Origin: Mytilisepta virgata
Taxonomy: Eukaryota > Mollusca > Bivalvia > Mytilida > Mytilidae
Assembly (NCBI GenBank): GCA_028015205.1
Contig: JAPWFG010000018.1
Coordinates: forward strand, 1,674,001 to 1,738,000
DNA length: 64,000 nt
Reading direction: 5' to 3'
This document shows, one piece after another, positions 12,745 through 24,607 of the stretch. Under the pieces are notes generated by a model. That model was not told the DNA's origin. It made no database searches and worked only from the letters and a program-made list of their open reading frames with translations. Numbering within the stretch: position 1 is the stretch's first letter; every line of letters starts with the position of its first letter. The translations under genes and the position numbers were made by a program.

Positions 12745-13265
12745 GTACAAGGAACTCTGGATTGTATCTTCCCATAAGGAGGATCAACATATATGGTTTT
12801 AAGGTAGAGACCTAAGTAATTTCCAATTTATTAAAACCTAGCTGTGATTTTGAGACACACCCAAAAATGTTCATCAATTAATGCTTCTTTCAATAATGAG
12901 TAGGAATATATATGGCAATATGGTGGAGATTTGAAGCGTTTCCAAATTATTAAACCAAATCTATTTTCAGGTGCATGGTATAGCCCTAGGTACCTCTCCA
13001 TATACATTAATAAATGCATCTTCCAATAAGGAGTAAGAGTATATATGTTTATAGGGTTGGGAACTTCAAGGTTTCAAAGTTACAAAGAAAATTTGTTTGG
13101 AGACAGGGAATAACCCTTAGAAACCCCCATATACATCATTGAATGAATCTTTTCAAAAGGAGAAAGAAAATAATTGAACAAAAATAATTGGTTATAGGGC
13201 GCAGATCGCAAGGGTTTCCAAATTATAGAAACAAATATATTCTGGGGGGGGGGGGGGGGGGGGGC
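12745..13265. repeat. Degenerate tandem repeat and G-run (unit 3)
   Basis: This is the unit-3 counterpart of 2085-2600. It ends in about 20 consecutive G (about 13244-13264) where unit 1 has a short interrupted G-run, a typical slippage-prone tract. Confidence 0.7.
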
Positions 13266-13416
13266 GGGAATGCCATAGCCAACTTATTACAAAAAAAATG
13301 TGATTCGGAATTTACATGTATCAGTGCTGACCCTAAACATTTACTTTAATTAAAACCATGAAAACTTTATATGTTTAATACATGTAATGTCTATAACAGT
13401 TTAATCTTCAAAGAGT

Positions 13417-13678
13417 GGGGGGCCTCGGTGGCCGAGGAATCTAGGTAGTTCGTCATGACTACTACTGATCACTAGCCTGTCAACGCTGGGGTTGTGTGTT
13501 CGAATCTCACCTGTGGCGGGGTGTGTTCGACTCCGATCTTAATTGACAAGGATTGCCAATTTTCCTACCGAAGGTCGGTGGTTCTCTCCGGGTACTCCGG
13601 CTTCCTCCACCAATAAAAACTGGCCGCCGAGAAATGGCCAAAATGTGCTGAAAACTAAACTAAACAAACAAACAAACA
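13417..13678 (+). mobile_element. tRNA-derived SINE (unit 3 copy of the unit 1 insertion)
   Basis: It has the same site and the same 14-bp target duplication (13403-13416 and 13679-13692) as the unit-1 SINE. Box B is intact, but box A is damaged (gaggaatct in place of gagtggtct), so this copy probably cannot be transcribed from its internal promoter. Confidence 0.92.
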
Positions 13679-13692
13679 AATCTTCAAAGAGT

Positions 13693-16600
13693 TAATAGTG
13701 TTGGATAATGCCTATTAATTGTTGAGATTTTATTTAATAAATTGTCTTTGTATAGAAGACGGATTGATGTCATATGAATTGAATCTCGGAAAAAGTGACT
13801 TATATAAGGGCTGACAAGCAGTAGAATATAATATGAAAATAGAAAAGTAAATGTTATTTAATTAGAACATTAGATGATTTATATGTAGATAGTTGCTAGT
13901 AAATGTATTGTACCTGACAGTATATTTTACCTTTTATTTAACTTAAATACGTCTTAAAGCAATACATGTGTCAAGAATGATCTCCAAACTGAACTCACAA
14001 AGACATCTAGTGGTCACCATACGAGAAAACCCGCAACGTGTGGCGAGCCGTCAAAGTAACAAAGTGTATAAAAAGACATATAAACAAGCAACAAGTTCAG
14101 AATTTGGTTGAACAAATAATCAGCACTATAATTTTTATCAGTCGCCATATGTTTGCAACATCATAGACTGAATTGGAAAAGCAAGATGGTGTGCAATGAG
14201 ATAATAATAATGAAATTAATTTATTAATTATAAAAAAATGTAATAAGTTAATCAATATTTGTTCCAACATTAACCATATTAACTATATTCAATAATCCAG
14301 CAATTTTAATATGAATTAGCATATCCAGATAATGTGTAAGGTATAATGGACATTTCCTGAATTTATGTGCCTTAATTGTAACTACGGTTTCCATGAAATG
14401 CATTGCTGTATAAGAGTACTAGATATGCATCAGAATTTTCGCAATAACTAACGATCATAACGTTTAGAAACTTTACAAAATGTATGATAGCAGTATCATT
14501 TGATGCAAAATAGTTTCTTGCTGGTACACTTTGCGCTGGTTGAAGTCAGAAACATCACAAAAAAACCATGCAAAGCTTCGAATTGGAGACCCAATAGGAA
14601 GGATGTAAAATTAACTTAATGTATAGAGAAGAAAATTCGATCTTCTTGTCATACAAACACGCCGGTTTTGTAATTATGTTTCCCTGTTACTTAATGGCTG
14701 TTTTTTTACATTTTGGTCCTTAGACACTACAATAGGTCATGATCTGATGTAAGTAGTCCGAGATTGCTCTGACGTCTGATGGCCTTTTTGTTAAATGCTG
14801 GAGCCGTGGAACGTCAAAGCGCACTCCGTATAGAAAACATGGAAAGTGTTTAGACTCGAAATCGTAATATATCCAATTATAAGTAGATAAATCATACCCC
14901 AATAGAATCCTTATTCATTTTTCTCAAAGATTACATACATATTACCTCACAACAACCAGCAACCTCTCTGTACCACAAACGAAAGTGTTATTCCCTTCAA
15001 TCCACCATTTTCATCATTTCACTTTCACTTTGAACAATTTGTCACATGACTGCGTTATTTCATTTTTTTGTGTAGTAAATTTATGCATATGACCCCGGTA
15101 ACCCTCATATATTTTCTAACCGGAATTCCTTTTTATATAGTCATGTTTTCAGTGGTATGTAACCTACATGCATAAATTAGCTCCTGCGATTACAAGTTTT
15201 GTAACGGAATAACGCGTGGTTGCAATATCTTGTTCAAAGTGACATATTCATCTAAGTTTTTACCAAATTTCAAAATATCAGCCTGAACGTATAAATGTAA
15301 ATTTCTACATGAGACATACCTCTTTAACCATTATGGCATTGTATTAGTTTAGTCCAACAAATTTACTTCAAAGTGCAACATTTCTATGAACTTTGGTACC
15401 CAGTGGCCAATGGACTGTGACCAACTGACTCGGAGATTTATAACGAGACCTATGTATAGTTAATCAAAACAATATGTGTATTCCCCTTACCTGAATTCTT
15501 TCCTTTCTTGTTAATACGATCCATATCATGGATTGACTTACCTGGGTATGGCAGTTTTACAATAGGTCCGATTGAGACATGTAGGATAACATCAGCCAAT
15601 TTCCTGGACACCTTTTTAATGAATATTTCGTGTGAATTTTAGCTCATTTGTCGAAGCAGTTTGAAATTCAAATGTTTTATTTATAACTTCTGATTAATCA
15701 GAAAAAAATAGTGGCTATTACCGCTGTTATTGAACCAATTGGCACAAAATTAATATCAACCTTCTCATGAACTTGATCTGAAGTTTGATTAATTTGGTTA
15801 AGGCGTTTCATTTTTTGCGCATCCATTTATGGTTAGTTTTTGGTTGAGGGAAAAAATCCACAGTGGGACAAATTTATAACAAATGTGAACAAAGTACAAG
15901 AGGTTCACAAAAGTACGTTTTTTTATTCGATCCATCATCAAATTAAATAGTGTTAAGCCTTTAAATATACATAGATATGTGTATCCAGAAAAAATTATCT
16001 TTAAAATGAAATTTAGCCGGCATATTCCACAGCTGGAAAAATAAATACTGAAATCAATGTCAACATTATAATATAATTACGTGTCATACATGTAGTTCTT
16101 ACGATTTAAGGGCTTTATATGTCCATTTGATTGTCAAATTTTATAAATAATATCGTGTAGATTTTATTAATTCATTAAACAGTCCTTTCAGTTTCTCATT
16201 TGGCACATGTTTGCAATAAAAAATGTTCTAGATAGGATGACTGAAATTCTGTTTTCAGTTAAATTTTGTCCTCTTTTCTCTATCCAGTTACTCTAAAAAA
16301 TATTGTGAAGTTGAATTTTTCAGGTCATTCAAAGTTGCAGCATATGGCAAAAATTGACAATTTGCATAGCGGCCATTTTGGATTTCTCTGACGACATTTT
16401 AACGAATAAACACGTATTACCAAAAAGTTCAATTTGTTGGTTTTTACTGAACGTGCGACGACATGGAATACAAAAATATATCGAACAGGGCTTTAAAATG
16501 GTTTCAGTAATTTTGAATCTTCAGTTCATGAATGTTGATGAACATCTGCTTATGAAAACCGTTTTCAACATTACAATATTATAGCAATTTTTGCTAGAAA

Positions 16601-18501
16601 AATGGCTTGTTCATTTGCTTATTTTTGATCGGCATCCGTCAAGTAATCTCTACTATTTCGTTACCAATCACCTTATGCAAGGGAAATATAACCTCCAGCA
16701 TTATATTACTCTAATACAGGTAGAACCAAATATCCACAATCGGCAAATGCATGTCGAACCAATTAAAACCTACGGAAGACATATCAAGCTTTGGGGGTCA
16801 TCACGTGATTTTGTGACGGATAAGACTTATAGGATATTGAAATGCACGGAGGTACTTACAAAATGTATATTAAACTTAAACTAGATAAACTAATCACTAT
16901 TGGGTTTTATGTGCAAATAAATGAAACATTCATTTACATATTTATTGATAAAAGAACAGCTTAAATTATTATTTAGTTACGTCCTATCTCATTGAAATGT
17001 TGGTGTAAAATTTCCATATATGTACGTTATGTAATTTTTCGATACAATTGGTGGAATGTAACACATTTAACCTATAATTTCTTTCAATGCAAAAACGGTA
17101 TCGCCTAGTCCGTGTTATGTGCATATAGTTTGAGTTCATATTTTTCAAGAAAATTTTAACTCAATAGTTTAATATTATCTCCAGCTTTTATCTTTGACCG
17201 TCCCATTTAATTTGAAAATTGGTCACTTTCGATCAGTTTTGTATTATTTCAAAATCGCGCACTCACCCAATCATCTTCTTCCTTGTCAAAATGAAGTAAA
17301 TATCGTTCATACAAGCAAATAGATATAACATGTATAATAATATCACACTTTTTTTATCGCTAAGGTGAGATAATCTATTCGCATAGGTAATTCATAGCAA
17401 TATTTAACATAGAATTTATTATTTAGATATCAGAAATTAATATTTATCATTACGTTTTATTTATAAAGTTAAAACAATAAAATGTGAAATTTCTGAAATT
17501 AAGATTTTTCAAAAACTTTTATACATAAAGTTTTACGAATAAAATAGTAAGTAATAGGTTAAATATGACAAAAACTGTGTTTTATTAAAGGCTATTAAAA
17601 TTTCGAGTAGTTAATTTGTGATGTTAATTGATGCTTTCATCTCTGAAAGTTAAACCTAAAATCAACATAAGACATTGTTCTTGTTTGTAAATTTTTTTTA
17701 GAAAAAGAAAAAAAATATAAGTACATTAAGGTTTTCATTAATTAGATGCAAATATACAGACAGTTCGTTGTATTCGATATATAATTTGTAATAAAAATCA
17801 TAGCATAATTTTCTAAAAAAAAATAAAGAAATAACACGTTGATAATTATCAAATGAAGAAGCTCTGAAACAGTGAAGATAAAAAGGAATTTCATACGGGA
17901 TAACAATTTATCACAAAATACCGAAATAAATTAGATGCACTGTATGGCCATTTCGTTGACAGACAACTCATCAGCAGTGCTCGAGGTCAAAATGCTGGAA
18001 TTCGGTAAAAGATATAATAATGAATAAGTAAGCACAACCATCAAAAATCAAAACAATTAAAACAAACAGGAATCCATACTCAGCTATGTGTTACGTATGC
18101 ATTAAAAGGAAGAACCTTAGAAATGTCTGGAAAATTTGTCAAATATTGAATGGAAAAATTAAAGGCATTTAAGTAATGAATCATGCCAGGACAAATACAT
18201 AATAAATAAACATACAGGTAACTAAAAAGTGCCCTAGGTTTAAGTATGATTACATGGTAAAAAATAATGTAATTTATTATATTACGATTACTTGTAATCT
18301 AAAAAATGTCTGATTTCAGATCAATTTCAATTACATAGAAAAATGTAATTAATTACAGCTGATTACGATTACCCCAGGTCACCCCTAAAACCTTATTGCG
18401 TATCTACATACAGTTTGTGACTAAAATGCATAAAAGAAAAAATGAAAGAGGGGTTTAGGTCGCAATCTTAAATTCACAAATTCAAAATTCGACTCTGTTG
18501 G
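13693..18501. other. Non-coding body of unit 3
   Basis: This matches 3032-7744. Differences include a 20-bp loss near 15160 and a unit-3-only insert of about 76 bp at 17106-17181. The frame seen at 3849-4058 in unit 1 is shifted here by an extra A, which argues against coding. I see no gene. Confidence 0.6.
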
Positions 18502-18800
18502 CCACAAAATAGGAAAATCAATTCTTATCGATAACAGTATCTCAGAACTGTATTTGAAAGTGCAAGGATAATACACAGCTATATTTATTTTAACAGCTGT
18601 AGCAGCCGGTGTGTTTACCATTTTGGGTATCTTTTCTTAAGTCTCCTTTACTTCATAGAGGAAAATGATCATTTTGGAAGTTGACAACTCTCGTTTTCAT
18701 AGTAACTGCAAGCTTAATCATCAAATTTCTATTCTTGAAAAAAGTCCAAAAAATCCCAATTTGTTGTGAGGAGATGATGTAATTCGAGCCATATCAGTTT

Positions 18801-20126
18801 TTACCTTGAAAAGTAATTTTTGTTGAACCCAAATACCTCAAAATCAAGTTTGTATCTAGAAAATATTTCATCTTCAAGGTATCTGTTATAATAGTGTTTT
18901 ATTTTGTTCACTGAATCTGTTGCATGTGAGTTTGCATAACGAAACAGATTACCAGAGTTCAACCATTTCTCAAGACCACTGTTCCATGCACCAATTTTGT
19001 TTAATAAATAATAGGTAAAATTATGTATATTTTCCTGTTTACCGATAATCATATTTCTATACAAATGAGAAGGCAAACGTTTTTGAGGAATCCAATGAGG
19101 ATTTTTACACCTTGTACTTGCATTTAGGAATTCTGCAAAAGATTTTATCTTGGCATCTTTCCAATGACATCTGTGGTAAAAGAGATTTGTGTCAACGACA
19201 GTGTACAGATATCCTGATAACATTCTTTCCCGTGGTTCTCTTACAAATGCTGCTTTTGTCCATGAATCATTATAAAGCATTGATATTATTTCATGATTAT
19301 TGAAATCATTTAAATATTGTAAACCATTCTTCCCTGGAGCATGTATAAACTCTCGTCTTGCTTTAGTTGGGTTTGCCTGAGCTATTAATCCAAGAATATA
19401 CTGAAAAATGCTTTTCCAATATGAGCAAGCTGATTTCGGGCTCCACACAAATATTAACCTGTATTTAGGTATTACGATTAGTGAGGCGAGATCATTCTTT
19501 ACTTCAGACAAAACCTTACCTGATAAATATGGTGTTTGAATGAAAAACCATTGTGATCCCCATTTGTCGACGTAGAGAAATTGAATGCGACATGTGGCAT
19601 TACTCAAGAGGAATGGTTTTCCATTTATAAATTCAGTCAATGGATAACTAGTATTAGTAAAAGTATTAATAAATTTCGAAGTAGCCAAGCAATAATTGTC
19701 TGCATGCTTTGAATTAGAAAAATAACACTCTGCCTCCTTATAAATATCCATTTCCTTAAAACAACCGTATTGACCTAAGTTAGATGTGTTCATTTCTCTT
19801 ACGGTAATACAGGTAGCTTGTCCAAGTTTAAAGGACAGAAAGACAACCGCGTCTAAAATAAGAGTACGAAAGCGAGGATATTCAGCAGGAACCTTGATTC
19901 CATAAATCTGTGAGTTCAGTTCTTTTTCATTGCCTTGTGTAAAATCAAGAGCATGATCTTCGTAAATACTTGACATGTTTTCATACACAATCACAAAATG
20001 GTGGAATCGTTTTGTAACATTAGAACTCTGAAAAAGATCAATGGTTGTCACCGTTCTGTATAACATAACATACATAACGAAGACGGAAACAGAAAGAGCA
20101 AACAACAAAATCACTATTTTTCTCAT
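18801..20126 (-). CDS. Carbohydrate sulfotransferase-like, type II membrane protein (unit 4)
   Basis: The second intact intronless 441-residue copy, about 95% identical to the unit-3 protein (22 differences counted by eye). The membrane segment (residues 4-23), the 5'-phosphosulfate loop WSPKSACSYW and the 3'-phosphate site FVREPRERMLSGY are all present; Ala305 next to the latter is Gly here. Fifteen of the 22 differences fall in residues 1-121, the anchor and stem, and only seven in the following 320 residues. Predicted role is as for the unit-3 gene: PAPS-dependent sulfation of a glycan in the Golgi. It stands at the array edge, and its upstream flank differs from the other units beyond 20508, so its promoter may behave differently. 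A candidate AATAAA lies at 18589-18584 on the minus strand. Confidence 0.88.
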   Translation of the reverse strand: MRKIVILLFALSVSVFVMYVMLYRTVTTIDLFQSSNVTKRFHHFVIVYENMSSIYEDHALDFTQGNEKELNSQIYGIKVPAEYPRFRTLILDAVVFLSFKLGQATCITVREMNTSNLGQYGCFKEMDIYKEAECYFSNSKHADNYCLATSKFINTFTNTSYPLTEFINGKPFLLSNATCRIQFLYVDKWGSQWFFIQTPYLSGKVLSEVKNDLASLIVIPKYRLIFVWSPKSACSYWKSIFQYILGLIAQANPTKARREFIHAPGKNGLQYLNDFNNHEIISMLYNDSWTKAAFVREPRERMLSGYLYTVVDTNLFYHRCHWKDAKIKSFAEFLNASTRCKNPHWIPQKRLPSHLYRNMIIGKQENIHNFTYYLLNKIGAWNSGLEKWLNSGNLFRYANSHATDSVNKIKHYYNRYLEDEIFSRYKLDFEVFGFNKNYFSR

Positions 20127-20508
20127 TTCAAGGTTATTCGTCTAGATCATGTACAGTTGTATGAAATACTCTGCTGAAAGAAAAATTAATTGAACAGTTA
20201 TCTTTTTGTCATTATCTGAATTTGATTGCATTATCTAGTAGCATATGTATGTTCAATTATTTTTAATGTTTTCTTTAGCGTTTATACCAATAATACTGAA
20301 CGTGATAAGTTTTTAAACGTGACGGTACTATATTTACTATAATATTTCTGTTTTATGCGTTAAAACATTTTTTCACAACATCTACGAGTTTGGATATTAT
20401 ATGATTGCTTGTATTTTTTCATCAAATTCTGGAGTATGTATCGTTTATACTTTTACTGAAGAGTAGGATTAAATAACCACATTTGTTTCAATTAAAATTA
20501 TAAACAGT
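20127..20508. other. Diverged upstream flank of unit 4 gene, array edge
   Basis: It aligns with 1613-2030 and 12254-12670 but with many more substitutions and indels than the units show among themselves. Similarity ends near 20508. This is the only upstream flank not shared with another unit along its full length. Confidence 0.6.
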
Positions 20509-20634
20509 TTACAACTCAATGAATTCATTTCAAGACGTTGTGCGTATGAATACGTACGCATGCAATATAGTGCTTGAGGAAAATGTTAATTTCAAATGGG
20601 AAACGTCATATTTCTGCATTACTTTGGAATTATA

Positions 20635-20780
20635 AGTAATAAAGGTTATTTTTACGGAATATATCAATGCGTACACTTGGGCTTATCACTCACAAACTTT
20701 GCATGGGACTTTATTTAGTTTGTGAGTTAATCGCCCGAGTTTACACATTGATAAATTCCTTCAAAATAACCTTCATTACT
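20635..20780. repeat. Foldback element, 64-bp arms
   Basis: The left arm (20635-20698, starting agtaataaaggttatttt) and the right arm (20717-20780) are inverted copies with about 11 mismatches in 64, around an 18-bp loop. It may be a small foldback MITE or an RNA hairpin. No target duplication is clear. Confidence 0.75.
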
Positions 20781-20856
20781 ACTATAAACATTTGTTCTGG
20801 TCAATATGCAGAAAAGCTTTAAATACTGACTAGGTAAAAAACAATGAACAACACGA

Positions 20857-21028
20857 ACTCATATAAAAACCAGGAGCAAATCCAGGTGCTCCGGAAGGGT
20901 AAGCAGTTCCTGTTCCGTATACGGCACCCGTCGTGAAGTTCAACTCCTATAAAAACTAGGAGCGAACCCAGGTGCGCCGGAAGAGTAAGCAGTTCCTGCT
21001 CCGTATACGGCACCCGTCGTGAAGTTCA
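20857..21028 (-). repeat. 86-bp tandem duplication in retroelement 3' region
   Basis: Two adjacent copies (20857-20942 and 20943-21028) differ at a few positions. Both contain the 'ccgtatacggcacccg' text that, on the minus strand, follows the reverse-transcriptase fragment. Similar text occurs at 39160-39240 and 59965-60010. Confidence 0.85.
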
Positions 21029-21620
21029 TCCAAGTCAATCCGGTGGAAGTCACAAATCGGTGGAGGCACATGAAATGTTACGACAGTGGGAATAGGTCTA
21101 ACATCATCTTAGATGTTGGAACACTGTAATGGTCAATCAATTCGTGATTACGACCGTAAAATTTCCTAAGTGATGACATCAACGTATGCCTGATAAAACC
21201 CTGGTTAAAAAGCTTTTGTGACAGCAGTAATCTTCTTTGTCGAAAGTCAGGGTAACTCACACATGCCCTTGAAAATCGGATAAGCTGAGAAACGTAGATG
21301 CCATATGCAGGTGATGCTGGTATATTGCTACTCAAGAAGGGAAAATTAACAGTAGGAAAGTTGCAGTCATCACGTTTGTTATAAAGTTTTGTCTTCAAAT
21401 GTCCCCCATTGTCTATTTCAAGAAAGAAATACAAATATGAATCGGACTTAGGTGTATCTGTAGTATCCTTAATTTCAAGCTCACTGGGGTAGATAAGATG
21501 TAGAAAGTCTTGGAATTTGTCGTTATTTAACGACAACACGTCATCTATATAACGAAAAGTGAAATTAAAGGATTGGGCTAGTTTCTTTTTGTTTTCAAAT
21601 CATTGTTAAGAGAAGGAAAA
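21029..21620 (-). pseudogene. Reverse transcriptase fragment with YIDD motif
   Basis: The minus-strand frame (main open part 21539-21078; it continues upstream to about 21600) reads through FRYIDDVLSLNN, the catalytic YIDD box of a reverse transcriptase. A conserved-looking thumb region follows (IEIKD-like ELEIKDTTDT, then SSNIPASPAYGIYVSQLIRFS and SSLRKFYGRNHEL). I know near-identical protein text from many mollusc and cnidarian genomes but cannot fix the clade; Penelope-like is one possibility. No upstream domains or endonuclease remain, so it is a fragment. Related remnants lie at 39060-39400 and about 59938-60130. Confidence 0.75.
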
Positions 21621-21769
21621 AAATAATAAAGGAGGAATGGATTTAATCGTTAAATAATATCCGATGGAAACTATTTTATATTAAAATATTTTCTCCTGAA
21701 ACAATTTCACCTAGAAAGAATTATGGCTTACATGTTCAGTGTTAACTGTAAAAAAAGATATAGATACCT

Positions 21770-24372
21770 GAGGGAGTGGAAAGGGAGTACCTTTCTCCTT
21801 TCTCCCGCCCCTCGTCTCCTTTCTCCCGCCCCCTCTCTCCTTTCTCCCGCCCCCTCTCTCCTTTCTCCCACCCTCTGCTTCCATCTCCCACCTTAACAAC
21901 CGTCTTTTTTCAGATCAATCGATTTTAATACAAATTTGAATTAATATATGACCATATATAGGTGGCATATGTCTTTATTAAAGCATATACTGATTTTACG
22001 AACAAGGCCTGCCTCCGACTCGTACGCAAATTAATACACAATGTTGGAATGTTGTCAATGGTGCATTGTGCATGCCACAATGTCAAGAAACTCATTTTTG
22101 ATATGTATGGTCATGTATGAGGATCATGAAATTAGACATAGTTTTTTATTGTGTCATCTCTATTTTTCCCTGTCCTCAAGAACACCTTACTTTGTATGGT
22201 CAAGTGGATAACGTAAATATTTTAAGGTGACCTGGAAAACGCGTTAAGTACATGTAATATTGTTTAGAGGAGGGAGTGTATCTCTCTAACATTGTCAGAA
22301 TTTTTTGTAGAAGATCGCCAAATACTTAGAGGAAACAGATACCCACATGTGAAGGCAAACCGGAAATGATGGGGGCATTTTAACAAGAGGCTCTCAAGAG
22401 CCTGAATCGCTCACCTGGCAAACAAAGCACTATAAACTAAATTAATATATTAATGTTTGTTGTAAATTAAACTGAGTATTAAAGGTCATGTAAAATGCTG
22501 AAAATACCTTTAAAAGCCTTTCAAGAGCCTCTAGAAAGAAATGGGCATGAGTTCTCCCTACGCTTGATTAAGATACAGTCATGGTTAATCTGATGATTCA
22601 CAATACAAAATACAAGCTTTAATTCATCTTCAAATACAAGCATAAATCTTTTGGTCTATATGTTGTCTTCGTTTTTAAAATGTTTGAAAGATGTTATCTA
22701 AAAATTGTGGGTTAAGGCTTTTTATTTTCTATTATGCTTCATCTTTGATCATATTGACTAAGCTGTTGGTTTTTATCCAATAAACCATGCTTAACTCATC
22801 TGTCATTTTGTAGAGTTTCATCCAAATCCCCCTGGTAATTTCAGAGGAGAAGACGTTTGAAAATTTGTTAACAACGATGATGACGGACACCAAGTTATGG
22901 CAATTAAAAGCTCACATATTATGAATTTTAATCATTGTTATACAACATTCTCATCATCACCATTCACTAAGGATACCATGTTTACTTTAAAAACCAAATA
23001 TTGTTAAAATCCGAGGAAGTGTAGAAAATGGCAGCCATTTTAAAAATGGCCGTCCAAAACAAACTTTCATCATCACCATTCAACTCGGGATACCATGTTT
23101 ACCGTGAAAGTAGCTTTCGTCTTCATTTTCTTTCTATAATTCAGGAAAAAAATAGCAAAAAACAGCATTTTGACCCCTATGTTCTATTTTTAGTAAGTGC
23201 GGACATGATTTTCGACCAATCAAAAATCCTAGCATAAACTTTTTGCAGGATACCTTAAGGAACAATCTTACCAAGTTTCATTTGATTTTGTGTAGTAGTT
23301 TCAGCTAGAGAAGAAGATTTTTGAAATAATAACATAAAAAAAGCCAAAAATGTCAAAAAAGGGAAATAACCCTAACATCAGTTGACAGATTTTCACGAAA
23401 ATCAGCATACAGGTACCTCTCGTCATGCTGAACACTTTCAACCTGCAGAATTTGCCGTAACCTAATCATTTTTGAGATATTTGCGAAAAACTGTTGTTTG
23501 ATCCCTATGTTCTATTTTTTAGTAACAGTGGCCATGTTTTTCGATGGATCAAAAATCGAAGCATAACTTTGTGCAGGATACCCTAAGGAACAATCATGCT
23601 AAGTTTTATCCAAATCCATTCACTAGTTTCAGAGGAGAAGATTTTTGAAATAATAACAGAAAAAAAAGCCAAAAATGTCAAAAAAGGGCAATAACTCTAA
23701 CATCAGTTGACAGATTTTCACGAAAATCAGCACACAGGTAGCTCTCATCATGCTGAACACTTTCAACCTGCCAGAATTTGCCGTAACCTAATGATTTTTG
23801 AGATATTTGCGAAAAACTGTTGTTTGACCCCTATGTTCTGTTTTTAGTAACAGTGGCCATGTTTTTCGACGGATCAAAAATCGAAGCATAAACTTTGTGC
23901 AGGATACCCTAAGGAACATTCATGCTAAGTTTTATCCAAATCCATTCAGTAGTTTCAGAGGAGAAGATGTTTGAAATATTGTTAACGACGACGACAGACG
24001 ACAGACGACGACAGACGCCAGGTGATGAGAAAAGCTCACATGGCCTTTTAGGCCAGGTGAGCTAAAAAGGAAAACGTAACGCAGAGATAATTCCGTTTTG
24101 AAAGGATGATTTCTAGAAATGATCGGAAATGGCAAAAATGGTTTGGGAAATATAAATGTTGCCCTTTTTCAAAGATTTGTCCATTTATTAGAACATTTAG
24201 TATCCAGTTTTTTTCGTTTTTTTACCTCTTTATTTTTTTTTCAACATTAAAGTTCGTCTCCCTTTGATAGTTCTCCCTCCTTTCTCCCGCCCCCTCTCTC
24301 CTTTCTCCCGCCCCCTTTCTCCTTTCTCCCGCCCCCTTTCTCCCTGTCTCCCAATACCCTTTCCACCCCCTC
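21770..24372. mobile_element. G-rich-TIR transposon, copy 1 (GRT-1)
   Basis: The left end starts GAGGGAGTGGAAAGGG and the right end is its inverted copy with one difference. The 6-bp duplication ATACCT flanks it (21764-21769 and 24373-24378). Inside each end lies a (ctttctcccgcccc)n pyrimidine minisatellite (about 21788-21895 and 24268-24345). The middle holds no transposase and carries a nested hairpin-headed repeat (22384-24065). GRT-2 (24608-26039) has matching ends and also a 6-bp duplication. The superfamily is unknown; 6-bp duplications are described for Polinton and Dada elements among others, but nothing else here identifies those. Confidence 0.8.
22384..24065 (-). mobile_element. Hairpin-headed repeat family HL-1, copy A
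   Basis: In its own 5'->3' sense (minus strand) it begins with the hairpin AGCTCACC...GGTGAGCT (24063-24033) and a gtcgtcg-rich stretch. It then has about three modules of roughly 330 bp (module starts near 23155, 23487 and 23815 on the plus strand). Near the end it repeats the 5' arm inverted (caggtgagcg; seen here as cgctcacctg, 22407-22416). It ends in the hairpin aggctcttgagagcct followed by CTTG. No protein is encoded. It lies inside GRT-1, so it inserted later. Other copies are at 40213-41478 and 57713-58981. Confidence 0.8.
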
Positions 24373-24607
24373 ATACCTATAGCAGTGTAATTAGTTTTGT
24401 TTAGTTGGGGGTTTTAAACCGTTTTCACCACATTTGGATTTTCGCGGCGGCCAGTTTTTATTGGTGGAGGAAGCCAGAGTACACAGAGAGAACAACCTAC
24501 CCTCGGTAGGAAAATTGGCAATCATTTTCAAATAAGTTCGAACACACCCCGCCACAGGTGCGATTCGAACTCGAAACCTCAGTGTTGACAGGCTAGTGAT
24601 CATTATT

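Larger units (their letters stand above)
1..20508. repeat. Tandem array of four sulfotransferase gene units
   Basis: The same landmark (ccacaaaataggaaaatcaa) recurs at 1, 7745, 10630 and 18502, giving units of 7744, 2885 and 7872 bp plus a partial fourth unit. Units 1 and 3 align along their whole length with scattered substitutions and small indels. Unit 2 lacks an internal segment of about 4.85 kb. Unit 4 keeps only the gene and about 380 bp of its upstream region; similarity stops near 20508, which is the array edge. The left edge lies outside the window. All genes point to the minus strand, so the array arose by unequal exchange or tandem duplication rather than by retroposition. Confidence 0.95.
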
